Source of the DNA: Flavobacterium pectinovorum
GTDB taxonomy: Bacteria; Bacteroidota; Bacteroidia; Flavobacteriales; Flavobacteriaceae
Reading direction: 5' to 3'
Length of the DNA stretch: 64,000 nucleotides
NCBI RefSeq assembly: GCF_022802975.1
Contig: NZ_JAFEVZ010000001.1
Coordinates: 496,001 to 560,000 of the forward strand
Position 1 is the first letter of the stretch; each line of letters starts with the position of its first letter. The notes under the pieces are model-generated. The model did not search any database. It was not told where the DNA came from and saw nothing but the letters and a program-made list of their open reading frames with translations. The position numbers were made by a program, and so were the translations under genes. Positions 25,001-32,657 of the stretch are shown here, in pieces.

Positions 25001-25438
25001 AGAAAAATTTGTTTCTGTTTGGTCAGCAGTCTTTTCTTTTTTGTAAATGACTACATTTTTGTCCACTTGTTTGTAGACCAGATTAGTACCCTGAAATACG
25101 GTATTTAAAATATCACTTACACTGCGTGAACCTTTAGGTGTCGTTATTTTTGGAAAATCTTTTATGATCTGGGGCTGGTAAGCGAACAGTAATCCCGTTT
25201 TATTTTCAATGGTTTTAAATAAAGTTTTAATATCCTGATTACGAAGTTCAATATCAATGGATATGGATTCTAAATTCTGGCCACTCATCTCGTTGGCAAA
25301 TACCATAGGTGTACCGCAGGTAAGTAAGAAAATGTGGAATAAACTGATTCGCATAATCATAATGGTTTTTTTTGACAGATTGAAAAAAGATGATTTCTTT
25401 TCCCTGTCAAACATGGTTGTTTTACAGCGTAATTTCAT
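22010..25438 (-). CDS. SusC-like TonB-dependent receptor with STN domain (module 1)
   Basis: 1142 residues. Signal segment near 25-50; an STN (secretin/TonB N-terminal) domain at about 58-133 (SIDIELRNQDIKTLFKTIE), a carboxypeptidase-regulatory-like beta domain at about 158-240, the plug from about 250 with the SusC signature ATAIYGSRGANGVVLITTKKG near 380, then the beta barrel ending in ITFGTQFTF. The STN domain is the signalling domain that lets FecA-type receptors contact an anti-sigma factor, which fits the FecR gene upstream. It imports an unknown ligand across the outer membrane with TonB energy. Confidence 0.95.
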   Translation of the reverse strand: MKLRCKTTMFDREKKSSFFNLSKKTIMIMRISLFHIFLLTCGTPMVFANEMSGQNLESISIDIELRNQDIKTLFKTIENKTGLLFAYQPQIIKDFPKITTPKGSRSVSDILNTVFQGTNLVYKQVDKNVVIYKKEKTADQTETNFSKKGKSDDADYMLTGKILDENGLPLPGVTVSLVGSNKQGITDFDGQFYIELPSGKHTLKISYLGYKTQEITVENQTSITIKMQSDFAKLDEIVVIGYGTTTKRTTTGSVVKITSEDIEKQPVTNILQTLQGRTPGVFVTQTSGYAGSDMNINIRGTNFIQRPGSTLNKNLPLYIIDGVPFISNDIKEQAQINELQPNIIRGAQKSTSPLNIINPNDIASIEILKDADATAIYGSRGANGVVLITTKKGKSGKTEFTINTNSGISEVGHRVKTLNTPQYLNMLQTALTNAGGTPTNYSNGIALLEWDQNAQTNWQDKLIGGSANFNDYSASLKGGNDNTNFLLSASYHKETTVLPGDFGYNKFSTNFNINHTTLNNKLKIGASVLFATDKNKLPFYDITNYAINTAPNRPIYNADGTYYWNGEDFGDMNPLAALDRRVEDKGNNLLTSLSLDYQILKGFSFKTDLGYGRGQAISKQILPASGMNYVFYENNNIDLNFSRQYTVSTNITDNFTIDPQLNYSTPLWKGNLSALVGGSWQTRKSEMPSYVSTSGYSADNLIGITGSAKNVTSSNASTEYKYISIFSRLNYNILNKYIVNVNFRRDGSSRFGPNKRYGNFGSLGAAWVFSEESLLKDSSWLSFGKLRSSYGEVGNDAIGDYGYAETFTTGTYGDGNASMAAARIANPNYQWEVTKKFEAALDLGFFNDRLSFTAAFYRNVSGNQLVDAPLSSQTGFETFQANFPAKVENKGWEFTLATTNIKTKNFNWSTSFNFSTNSNKLLSFPGIENTAYYSRYLIGKPLASIYLYHFTGVNEKGEAQVEDVNGDGFIRSNFAANGNGDRQYYGNSYPKYYGGISNTISYKSFSLDFLFQFVKQNGRSFMTSVAVQPGYVYGLANYQVDEYNDYLAQGNILSSSYQNSFFDYIGSNASMVDASYIKLKNVSASYTVPLSEKMQRAIKNLRLTIQGQNLVTFTKYKGFDPETPGLALPPLRTITFGTQFTF

Positions 25439-25490
25439 AAATTTGCATGTTTTTAATGGTTAGTTCGATTTTAATTATTAAAAATAGTTG

Positions 25491-25523
25491 CCATCTGGTG
25501 TCGGAGCCGGATGGTTTTTTTTT
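25491..25523. terminator. Hairpin in the FecR-SusC gap of module 1
   Basis: CCATCTGG (25491-25498) pairs with CCGGATGG (25507-25514) through one wobble, with nine T after it on the plus strand and a mixed T-rich run on the minus strand. It likely ends the sigma/FecR transcript before the SusC promoter; module 3 has a hairpin in the same place. Confidence 0.5.
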
Positions 25524-25592
25524 GGATATAACAGTACTTGTTTAATTCTATAGGCAATACTTTTTTTAAGTTATTTATTCAGTTTATTTCTC

Positions 25593-26624
25593 TTATTCAC
25601 AGCCCTTTCCTTCCAAAAGAATTGATCCTTTTGCAGTATAGCGGTATTCTGTTTCAATAACACTGCAGACTACTTTTAAAACATGTTCCAGATCCTCATC
25701 GTTTAAGAAACTGGCTGTTATCCTGCAGTTATTAATTTTTTCATTTGATAATAAAATCTGCACATTATACTTTTTAGAGATTAAAGACGCAGCTTCTTTT
25801 ATATTAATATCATCAAGGATCAGATAATTACTTTTCCATTGCGTTACCAGGTCGGCACTTATCTTTTTCTGCTCAAAATCTAAAGTCTTTTTGTTAACCT
25901 TAATTTGCTCATTAGGAGTAATTATACCGTATATTTTTTGTGCATTCCCAACCTGAACTTTACCTCTTGTAACGGTAACTTCAATGTTTTGCGAAGAATT
26001 TCGTGCATCGATATTAAAAGCGGTACCTAAAACTTTAGTTTCTACTTTCCCGGTATGTACAATAAAGGTTTTTTCTTCGTTTCTTTTTATATCAAAATAA
26101 GCCTCTCCAGTCAGTATTACTTCTCTGGTTTTCTTATTAAAAGAATCCTGATTGTATGTTAGGCTACTTTTATTGTTTAGTAAAACGGTACTTCCATCTG
26201 GGAGATGAATCAATTGTTTTCCACTAAAAGCCATAGTAAAATCCTGCTTGATGTTTTTTTGTACTGAAGCATCAGGAAGAGAATGATTTGATTTAAAAAA
26301 GAAGACAGATGCCATTAATAAAATTGCTGTAACACTTGCTGCTGCCAATATAAAACGTGTACTTCTTTTTTTCTTTTTAATAAATGGAACAAGGGTAGGT
26401 GTATTTACAGGTTTAGATAAAATACCTTTGAGAATAGAATCTCCCTGTTGTTGATCCATTTCAAAAGCAATTTCCTCGTCCCGTAATGAAATATCAATTT
26501 GTTCTTTAACGAAATCATCATAAAGACCATCGTTCATGGCTTTCATTAACTCATCGGTTTCTAATTGTGAAAGTGTATTTTGCAGGTAACCTTCAAATAA
26601 TTTTTCAAATACCTTTTTTTGCAT
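25593..26624 (-). CDS. FecR-like anti-sigma factor (module 1)
   Basis: 343 residues. An N-terminal cytoplasmic sigma-binding part (1-88), one membrane helix (about 90-110: FILAAASVTAILLMASVFFF), then the periplasmic FecR domain with LPDGSTVLLNNKSSLTY and VILTGEAYFDIKRNEEKTFIVHT, followed by the DUF4974/STN-like C-terminal domain (DDINIKEAASLISKKYNVQIL). It should hold the ECF sigma factor encoded upstream until the SusC STN domain signals ligand. It lies 157 bases after the sigma gene and 154 before SusC. Confidence 0.93.
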   Translation of the reverse strand: MQKKVFEKLFEGYLQNTLSQLETDELMKAMNDGLYDDFVKEQIDISLRDEEIAFEMDQQQGDSILKGILSKPVNTPTLVPFIKKKKRSTRFILAAASVTAILLMASVFFFKSNHSLPDASVQKNIKQDFTMAFSGKQLIHLPDGSTVLLNNKSSLTYNQDSFNKKTREVILTGEAYFDIKRNEEKTFIVHTGKVETKVLGTAFNIDARNSSQNIEVTVTRGKVQVGNAQKIYGIITPNEQIKVNKKTLDFEQKKISADLVTQWKSNYLILDDINIKEAASLISKKYNVQILLSNEKINNCRITASFLNDEDLEHVLKVVCSVIETEYRYTAKGSILLEGKGCE

Positions 26625-26781
26625 CTCTATATATAAATTACAATAGTTGTTAAAACCACAGAAACTCTTTAATGATAAGTTCCTTTTTATATAAAGACAA
26701 TTTAAAACTGGACAGGTACCAGTCTAAAGTTAAAAAAATGCAAAATTATTTTTAACTTAAAGTTAAATTATTGAAAAACAA

Positions 26782-27384
26782 TTAGTTGAATGTAGTTTTG
26801 GATAAGCAAGTAAAGTATATTAAAAGGATGAGGTCTATATGACGAGAAAGCTGAAATTTAATAAATTTCAAAGCTTCATTCATATGTCTTTTAATTGTAA
26901 AAGTAGAAATTTGCAGCTGCTCAGCGATTTCCTGATGTGTATAACCCTCAATCCTGGCCATTCTAAACACCTTTTGTTGTTGAGGGGGGAGCTGCTCAAT
27001 TATTTGATTTAAAATTCTATTATATTGTTCATCCTCTAAAGAAGTATCTGCAGTGGTATATGAAAAATCATCATAACCGATTTTGTTACGTAAAGCAGTT
27101 TCCCGGGCTATCTTTTTGATCATGTTAAAAATATGATTTCGTCCAGATATAAAAAGATAATTTTCAAAGTTTTCTATATCTATAAGATTTTCTTTTTTTT
27201 GCCAGATCTTCAAAAAAACATCCTGGACTACTTCTTCTGCCAAAATTGTTGATTTGGTAATCTTTAAAGCAGTGGAATATACCACATTTTTATATTTATC
27301 ATATAAAATCGTAAAGGCTAGTTCACTTCCTTTTGATAAATCAAAAATATGCTTGTTTTGGTCAAAACTGGAATTTACTGACAT
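26782..27384 (-). CDS. ECF RNA polymerase sigma factor (FecI-like, module 1)
   Basis: 200 residues. Region 2 shows AFTILYDKYKNVVYSTALKI and AEEVVQDVFLKIWQKK; region 4 shows QQQKVFRMARIEGYTHQEIAEQLQISTFTIKRHMNEALK. Region 3 is absent, as in ECF sigma factors. It pairs with the FecR-like gene 157 bases downstream and probably drives the SusC operon. Its upstream gap carries element D, which has the same bipartite layout as the promoter elements at 6, 9 and 10 kb. Confidence 0.93.
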   Translation of the reverse strand: MSVNSSFDQNKHIFDLSKGSELAFTILYDKYKNVVYSTALKITKSTILAEEVVQDVFLKIWQKKENLIDIENFENYLFISGRNHIFNMIKKIARETALRNKIGYDDFSYTTADTSLEDEQYNRILNQIIEQLPPQQQKVFRMARIEGYTHQEIAEQLQISTFTIKRHMNEALKFIKFQLSRHIDLILLIYFTCLSKTTFN

Positions 27385-27522
27385 AGCTATATTATATTAA
27401 TAAAAAAAAATCCTTTTTTAGCGGCACATTGCACGGAAGAGAAACAAATGATAAGAGCATTATTTTAAAATAATTGCTAAGAATTAATCTTGTGATTATA
27501 CTGATTTAGATGTGAGTCAAAA

Positions 27523-27557
27523 TTCCATTTTAGTGAGTACTGAAAACGATGATGAAT
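27523..27557 (-). promoter_or_regulatory. Shared promoter element, copy D
   Basis: TTCCAT (27523-27528), 18 bases, then CGATGATGAATGATAAA from 27547: the same spacing as copies A-C with one changed base in the first box. Minus-strand AATTTTG lies about 130 bases before the sigma start, farther than in A-C. Confidence 0.35.
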
Positions 27558-27563
27558 GATAAA

Positions 27564-27593
27564 AAAAAGCATTGACATTTGTCAATGCTTTTT
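27564..27593. terminator. Terminator hairpin downstream of the BNR-repeat gene
   Basis: AAAAAGCATTGAC (27564-27576) pairs with GTCAATGCTTTTT (27581-27593), loop ATTT. A-run and T-run make it usable on both strands; it adjoins promoter element D, as the other hairpins adjoin elements A-C. Confidence 0.7.
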
Positions 27594-27714
27594 GCATTGA
27601 TCTGCTGTTTAGTTTTTATTTATCTATATGGTAATCATGAATTTAAGTATTGTTTAAATGGGGGGTGACAGTAGTTTATTTTATCCAGGAAGAGCTTTTT
27701 TTAATACTAAATAG

Positions 27715-28896
27715 TTAGTTTTTCCATTTTGTAAACCTCAATTCAGAGTTATTTGTGTAATCGATCCAGAAACAATAATATTGTGAATCTTGTATTAGCA
27801 GTTTTTGGAAAGCACCGATGTATTCCTGTTGCTTAAAATCTGCGGGTTCACAAATAGTTTTTTGGTTCACGACGCTATTATTTTGGTCAAATGACTTATA
27901 CAAAACAGAAAACTGATTATCATTAAAGTCTGAATAAAGGATATGCATATCACCTTGCTGATCAAAGTGTGCTGATAGTAAATTACCTTTTTGTGTTATC
28001 GAAGAAGTATCGCTCCAATGGTTGCCCTGATCTGTACTGTAAGAAATAAAGACTTTGTCAGGCTGATGGGGACTTTGGCAGCTAACCACCAAATGATCAT
28101 TAGAGCTGGATAATTCGGACATCACTGCGTTGCGGTTATCTGGGCCTTTCTTTATAATGACAGGCTTCTCAAAAGCGATACTGTCCAAAGAGACTTTCTT
28201 TTTTATTAAATAAATATTGTCATTTCCGCTATAGGTACCGCATGAGATGATTACCTGATTATTTTTCAACAGGGCAATCGATGCTCCCAGGTGACTTACA
28301 TTATCACCTATTTGGATTGTAACGGGCTCGCTCCAGGATTTACCTTTATCGAGAGACATTTGATATTTTAAGGAATTTTTATTTGCTTTTGGATATGCTG
28401 TATAAACTAAATGGATTTCGTTTCCAAAAGCTGCGATTGCTGGTTTATCAAGCAGCATGCTGTCACTTTTAAAAGGAACTGATTTGAGTTCAAATATCTT
28501 TTTATCGAAATTAAATTCATACACGGAAATATTGCCCTCATAAAAATTATTGCCAATGTGCATAACAGCCAGATATGCCTTGCCATCCGCAGTAGTTGTG
28601 AGATAGGGGTTTCCAGTTCCAAATGTGTCGGGTATATCAATTAGGGCTTTCTCATTCCAATGATTACCGTTGTCATTTGAGAATTTATATGCTACCGAGG
28701 TATTGGCAGCTGATTCATCATTATCAGTTCTGTTGGGCCTTTTCTCCATCCAGGCAGCTATTATTGTGTTTTTTGAAGGTTTACATGCAGTTACTTCAAA
28801 TGTGCGGACGTTGTTTAAAGCCACTGAGGGAATTGTTTGGCTTAAGATATAATTAAAACAAAACAACCCGATTAAAAGTAAAATTTTAAATTTCAT
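27715..28896 (-). CDS. Exported BNR/Asp-box repeat protein (sialidase-like fold)
   Basis: 393 residues with a signal peptide (1-19, ending YILSQ). At least three Asp-box motifs (S-x-D-x-G-x-x-W) are visible: SNDNGNHWNE, SLDKGKSWSE and STDQGNHWSD, which mark the six-bladed sialidase beta-propeller. The catalytic arginine triad and FRIP motif of true sialidases are not evident, so the glycosidase label is unsafe; it may be a binding propeller. Probably periplasmic or surface. It stands alone between modules 1 and 2; a GTCACCCATT element lies 139 bases upstream. Confidence 0.8.
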   Translation of the reverse strand: MKFKILLLIGLFCFNYILSQTIPSVALNNVRTFEVTACKPSKNTIIAAWMEKRPNRTDNDESAANTSVAYKFSNDNGNHWNEKALIDIPDTFGTGNPYLTTTADGKAYLAVMHIGNNFYEGNISVYEFNFDKKIFELKSVPFKSDSMLLDKPAIAAFGNEIHLVYTAYPKANKNSLKYQMSLDKGKSWSEPVTIQIGDNVSHLGASIALLKNNQVIISCGTYSGNDNIYLIKKKVSLDSIAFEKPVIIKKGPDNRNAVMSELSSSNDHLVVSCQSPHQPDKVFISYSTDQGNHWSDTSSITQKGNLLSAHFDQQGDMHILYSDFNDNQFSVLYKSFDQNNSVVNQKTICEPADFKQQEYIGAFQKLLIQDSQYYCFWIDYTNNSELRFTKWKN

Positions 28897-29727
28897 ATGG
28901 TATTATTGGTTAGCTGTTTATAGTGGTGCCCTTTCTGAGCCTGATGGAACTTACTATTGAGATAATCCTTCATATTAACTTACTGAGTTATTATAATTTC
29001 AATCTCTCTTTAACTAATAACCCTTATTCTTTGAAATGGGTGACTTGATTTAGAATAAAAGAAGCAAAAAAAATAAATTTGCTTTTTTATAATTCAATTT
29101 TTTTGATAAGGAATACTTTGTTGTTGATTTCATTACTGCAATTGTGATTACAGATAAGCTTTTAAAGTTCAGAGAACCTAGTGCTATAGCAAGATGTAAG
29201 TAAGAGGTTTATTTTCTTAAATGAGTGTTTTGTTCTACATTCCAGATTTTAAATTTACATTCAAATTCAACATAGATTTTTTCCCTTCCCTGCCTGCAAA
29301 TGGATGGTAAAAAGTAGCAAACCGCGAAAGGTTATTGGAGATACATTTTCCCAGAGTATAGTTCTGTTTTTTACCGGATTTTATCTTTTGATTTGGGTCT
29401 CTATCCATTAAATAAAAAGTACTGCTCAGGGAGAGATTTTTATACTTTTTTCTGGATTACGTTTTCTTTTAATTTGATCTTGACTCAATTTGTATTTATG
29501 CTTGATGCATTAATATCATGATTTTTTGGTTTTTAATAAGTGCTTTAACCCAGTGAATAAAAATGCTGTAGAGCTGATAGAAAACATGAGCTTGTTTTTT
29601 GTCTACACAATAAGACAAGCAAAAAATTTAAGGTATTTGAAATAACTTTAATCCTAAACTTAATTATTAGTTATATTTCTGCAGTTTTCCTTTCTTAGAT
29701 TGATTTTCGACGGATGAAAATTTATTT
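28897..29727. other. 831-base gap with no gene
   Basis: Very A/T-rich and stop-rich on both strands. The only marked sequence is TGAAATGGGTGACTT at 29032-29046, a 15-base exact copy of 30934-30948. The rest may be decayed DNA or the long leader of the BNR-repeat gene; nothing else stands out. Confidence 0.5.
29032..29046 (-). promoter_or_regulatory. GTCACCCATT element upstream of the BNR-repeat gene
   Basis: Minus strand reads AAGTCACCCATTTCA, then about 10 bases later AAGGGTTATT. The 15-mer recurs exactly at 30934-30948, and related copies in sense orientation lie before SusC of module 2 and the M16 gene at 40431. Confidence 0.4.
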
Positions 29728-30903
29728 TCAATAAAGTATTATTTTTTTGTTCTTAACTTTATATTTTAAACCAAAGTCATCCTGAAGATAAATCATCACC
29801 TGCTCAAGATTGTCATTTCCGAAGTTAGCATTCAGCAGACTTTTCTTGAGTATTTTACTTCGATTTTCTATTTCAACATTAAAATGTCTTTCCAAAGCTT
29901 TCAATATTAAATCAAGGGGAACTTTACGAAATATTAATCGTCCCTCTACCCATGCAGCATAATTCTCAGCATATACTTCTTGCTTAATAAGCCCATTGTC
30001 GTCTTCATTTAGTATTCCCATTTCATCAGGCTTTAACTTAATAGTGCTGCCGGTTTTTGATTTCACTTCTACGGCACCTTCCAGTAGAGCTACTGCTGCT
30101 GATTTTTCTTCTGTATAGGATCGGAAGTTAAAATGAGTGCCCAGTACTTTGACTTCCATTGTGTTAGAGTGAACAAGGAAAGGATGCGCATCATCCTTGG
30201 AAACTTCAAAGTATGCTTCGCCTGAAAAATAGACCTCTCGATTTTGAGCTGTTTTGATGAATTCTTCAGGGTATTTTAACGTAGAGCCCGCATTTAGATC
30301 TACTCTTGTTCCATCTGAAAGATAGAGCGTAAATTTTTTACCATAAGGTACACTGATGGTATTGAATTGAATGGTTTGAGAATTAAGGTTTTCACCGTAT
30401 GCAAGAGAATTTCCATGCTGGCGTCCTATTGTGAGGCCCTTAGAATTTTTTAAAACATCGTCAGCACCAGTGTTAATAATTTTTTTTCTGCCGTCTGCAA
30501 GGGTGATGATCACTGCATTTTCATCTTTTACTGCATTTTCTAAAGTTTGATCTTCAGTGAAATAGGGTTGTAAAAAATAGGCTCCGGTCATAATAACAAT
30601 TAAGATGGCGGCATATTTTAAAGTGCGGTTAAAAGAAAAACGGTATGAAGTAATCGTTTTTTCTTCTCTCTGTAGGGGCCAGTTGAGCTGTGATGAAGTT
30701 TTTCCCCATGCATCCTCAACATTGACAGTGTCTGCAAAATGAAGCTGCCTGTAGTTTCGGTAAGTACCAACATGTTCAAGAAAAATCTTTTCATATTCTT
30801 CCTCTCTGAGCATTTCCTCAAGAGCTGTTTGTTCTTCGTGCGAAAGCTCCTTATTGAGATAAGCAGTAATCAGGGGCAGTATATTTTCTTCCTTAGTTAA
30901 CAT
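29728..30903 (-). CDS. FecR-like anti-sigma factor (module 2)
   Basis: 391 residues. N-terminal part 1-95, membrane helix about 97-112 (YAAILIVIMTGAYFLQ), then the FecR domain (LSDGTRVDLNAGSTLKYP, FSGEAYFEVSKDDAHPFLVHS) and the DUF4974 C-terminal domain (FRKVPLDLILKALERHFNVEI). It follows its sigma gene by 43 bases. Unlike modules 1 and 3, this sigma/FecR pair lies downstream of the SusCD operon on the same strand. The junction with the sigma gene contains a GTCACCCATT element, which could give FecR its own start of transcription. Confidence 0.93.
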   Translation of the reverse strand: MLTKEENILPLITAYLNKELSHEEQTALEEMLREEEYEKIFLEHVGTYRNYRQLHFADTVNVEDAWGKTSSQLNWPLQREEKTITSYRFSFNRTLKYAAILIVIMTGAYFLQPYFTEDQTLENAVKDENAVIITLADGRKKIINTGADDVLKNSKGLTIGRQHGNSLAYGENLNSQTIQFNTISVPYGKKFTLYLSDGTRVDLNAGSTLKYPEEFIKTAQNREVYFSGEAYFEVSKDDAHPFLVHSNTMEVKVLGTHFNFRSYTEEKSAAVALLEGAVEVKSKTGSTIKLKPDEMGILNEDDNGLIKQEVYAENYAAWVEGRLIFRKVPLDLILKALERHFNVEIENRSKILKKSLLNANFGNDNLEQVMIYLQDDFGLKYKVKNKKIILY

Positions 30904-30933
30904 AGGTCTTTTATATTAATAATCGTTAATAGG

Positions 30934-30948
30934 TGAAATGGGTGACTT
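30934..30948 (-). promoter_or_regulatory. GTCACCCATT element at the sigma/FecR junction of module 2
   Basis: Minus strand: the sigma stop codon TAA is followed at once by GTCACCCATTTCACC, 34 bases before the FecR start. Exact 15-mer copy of 29032-29046. Confidence 0.4.
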
Positions 30949-31510
30949 ATTTTATAAATAAAAACAATATTAACAGATATAGTGCTGTACGTAATTGTTT
31001 TAAGGATCTGCTATAATGTGTTTTTACAGTGTTTATAGAAATGTTTAGCTCTATTGCCACCTCATTGTATGTCTTGTTATGAAAAGCTATAGCTTTAAAG
31101 ACTTCCTGACCTTTTGCCGGCAGTAATTCTATTTCCTGATACAGCTTTATTTTTTTTGCTTCCACTGACTGTTCATCTATAAAGTCCTCATCGTAAACTA
31201 AATTAATTTGGTTTTCAACACTTTCAAAATAGATAGTCTTATGACGCTGGATTAATTTCAGTGAATTGTTTTTTACTGCTCTGAAAAGATAGGGGCCTGC
31301 TGTTTCCGGGCATTTAAAATACAGCTGTTGGTCCCAGAATTTGATAAAAACTTCCTGGACAATATCTTCAGCTGCAATATAGGAATTGCAGAATTTTAAT
31401 GAATATGAAGCTAAAGGAACATAGTATAACTCAAAGAGTTCTTTAAATGCGCTTCGACTGTCCTCTCCATTTTTTAATTTTTCCAGTATTAATTTATCGT
31501 TTAGCTGCAT
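30947..31510 (-). CDS. ECF RNA polymerase sigma factor (module 2)
   Basis: 187 residues. Region 2: AFKELFELYYVPLASYSLKF and AAEDIVQEVFIKFWDQQLYF; region 4: KGQEVFKAIAFHNKTYNEVAIELNISINTVKTHYSRSLKQLRTAL. The C-terminus ends in a short hydrophobic stretch (YLLILFLFIK), common in Bacteroidota ECF factors of this type. It lies 92 bases after the TlpA stop, so it may be read through from the SusC operon or have its own promoter in that gap. Confidence 0.93.
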   Translation of the reverse strand: MQLNDKLILEKLKNGEDSRSAFKELFELYYVPLASYSLKFCNSYIAAEDIVQEVFIKFWDQQLYFKCPETAGPYLFRAVKNNSLKLIQRHKTIYFESVENQINLVYDEDFIDEQSVEAKKIKLYQEIELLPAKGQEVFKAIAFHNKTYNEVAIELNISINTVKTHYSRSLKQLRTALYLLILFLFIK

Positions 31511-31602
31511 ATTTAATCAAATTAGCCATACTGTCGGGCAGTATGGCTATAAATATAGTATTAAAAAAAATCAAGAAAAAATTTTTTTGCAGGGTCTGGT
31601 CC

Positions 31603-32643
31603 TTACTGCAGCACTTCTGTAAGTTTTTCCTCTAATGCGCCGCCGCGAAGGTTCTGTGCCAGGATTCTTCCTTCTTTATCAATTAAAAACGTTGCAGGTA
31701 TGGCACGAATGTCATAATAATCCATTATTTTACTTTTTTTATCGTCCCTGTCTCTTACCTGAGTCCATGGCAAGGCATCCTGTGTAATGGCTGTTTTCCA
31801 TTTTTCAGTACTGTCATCAATTGAGACACTAAGCACGGTGAAGTTTTTATCCTTAAATTTGTTATATGCAGCCAGTACATTGGGATTTTCCGCCCGGCAA
31901 GGTTTACACCAGCTTGCCCAGATATCAATAAGTACGTATTTTCCTTTATAGGATTCTATGCTGACCTCTTTTCCATCTACATCTTTAAGAGCAAAATTTA
32001 AAAATGTCATTCCTTTGGCCGCTTTTTTCATAGTCTCCAATTTTTCTTTCAGGGCAATGCCTTGTGGAGATTTTTTTAATTTTAAAGCAAGGAGTTCATA
32101 ATCATTTTTCACCTCGTCATAATTGTTGTATAGTTCCCCGATCAGGTCAAAGCAATAGTAGCTGTCGGGATGCGCTGCAATCCATCCTCTATTAAACCTG
32201 ACACGCAGAGCGGCAGATTCGCTGAGGCCATATTGATCCCCCATCTTATCTTCAATTATTTTCTGCTCAGCATTTAATTGTTCTTTATGGGCTGAGATTT
32301 CATCAATGGTTTTTATACCTGAAAATTTGAGTGACTCATTATCATTGGCATCTCCGCTTACGGTAAGAGTTCCAGGCTCAAGATATAAGGTTAGGTATAA
32401 ATCCTGAATTTTTAGCCTATATTTTTTCGGTTCGGAAGCAACCTGAATTTTTTCGTAGAATGTACCGTCTGCAACTGGTATACTTTTAATGGTTTTAGGT
32501 GATCCCTGTTTTAATTCTATAATTTCAATATTAGTATTTAAATTGGCAACCGAACCTTTTAAAATCAGTTCCTGTGCGCTGCTTAAAGTTATAACTCCCA
32601 GCAGTAAAATGCTCAATAAGATCTTTTTTTTAATTTCTTTCAT
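31603..32643 (-). CDS. TlpA-like thioredoxin with N-terminal DUF4369-type domain (module 2)
   Basis: 346 residues. A signal peptide covers residues 1-23 (LLSILLLGVITLSSAQ). The N-terminal beta-rich domain (25-110, LILKGSVANLNTNIEIIELKQG) is DUF4369-like. A helical linker follows, then the thioredoxin domain from about 212 with WASWCKPC (C246, C249) and the cis-Pro IRAIPATFLID. Such proteins reduce disulfides in the periplasm. In this operon it could reduce an imported disulfide peptide, which is inference. It follows the PKD-like lipoprotein by 14 bases. Confidence 0.92.
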   Translation of the reverse strand: MKEIKKKILLSILLLGVITLSSAQELILKGSVANLNTNIEIIELKQGSPKTIKSIPVADGTFYEKIQVASEPKKYRLKIQDLYLTLYLEPGTLTVSGDANDNESLKFSGIKTIDEISAHKEQLNAEQKIIEDKMGDQYGLSESAALRVRFNRGWIAAHPDSYYCFDLIGELYNNYDEVKNDYELLALKLKKSPQGIALKEKLETMKKAAKGMTFLNFALKDVDGKEVSIESYKGKYVLIDIWASWCKPCRAENPNVLAAYNKFKDKNFTVLSVSIDDSTEKWKTAITQDALPWTQVRDRDDKKSKIMDYYDIRAIPATFLIDKEGRILAQNLRGGALEEKLTEVLQ

Positions 32644-32657
32644 TATCGGAATGTTTT

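Larger units (their letters stand above)
27385..27714. other. 330-base gap before the module 1 sigma gene
   Basis: No supported gene. It contains element D (27523-27557), the adjoining hairpin (27564-27593), and a GGGTGAC at 27662-27668 (GTCACCC on the minus strand). A 22-codon ATG frame on the minus strand (27392-27460) ends 8 bases before the sigma start but has no support as a gene. Confidence 0.5.

Noticed and set aside
27715..28896. Sialidase call
   Set aside because: Asp-boxes show the propeller, but the catalytic arginines and the RIP motif were not found, so only the fold is named.
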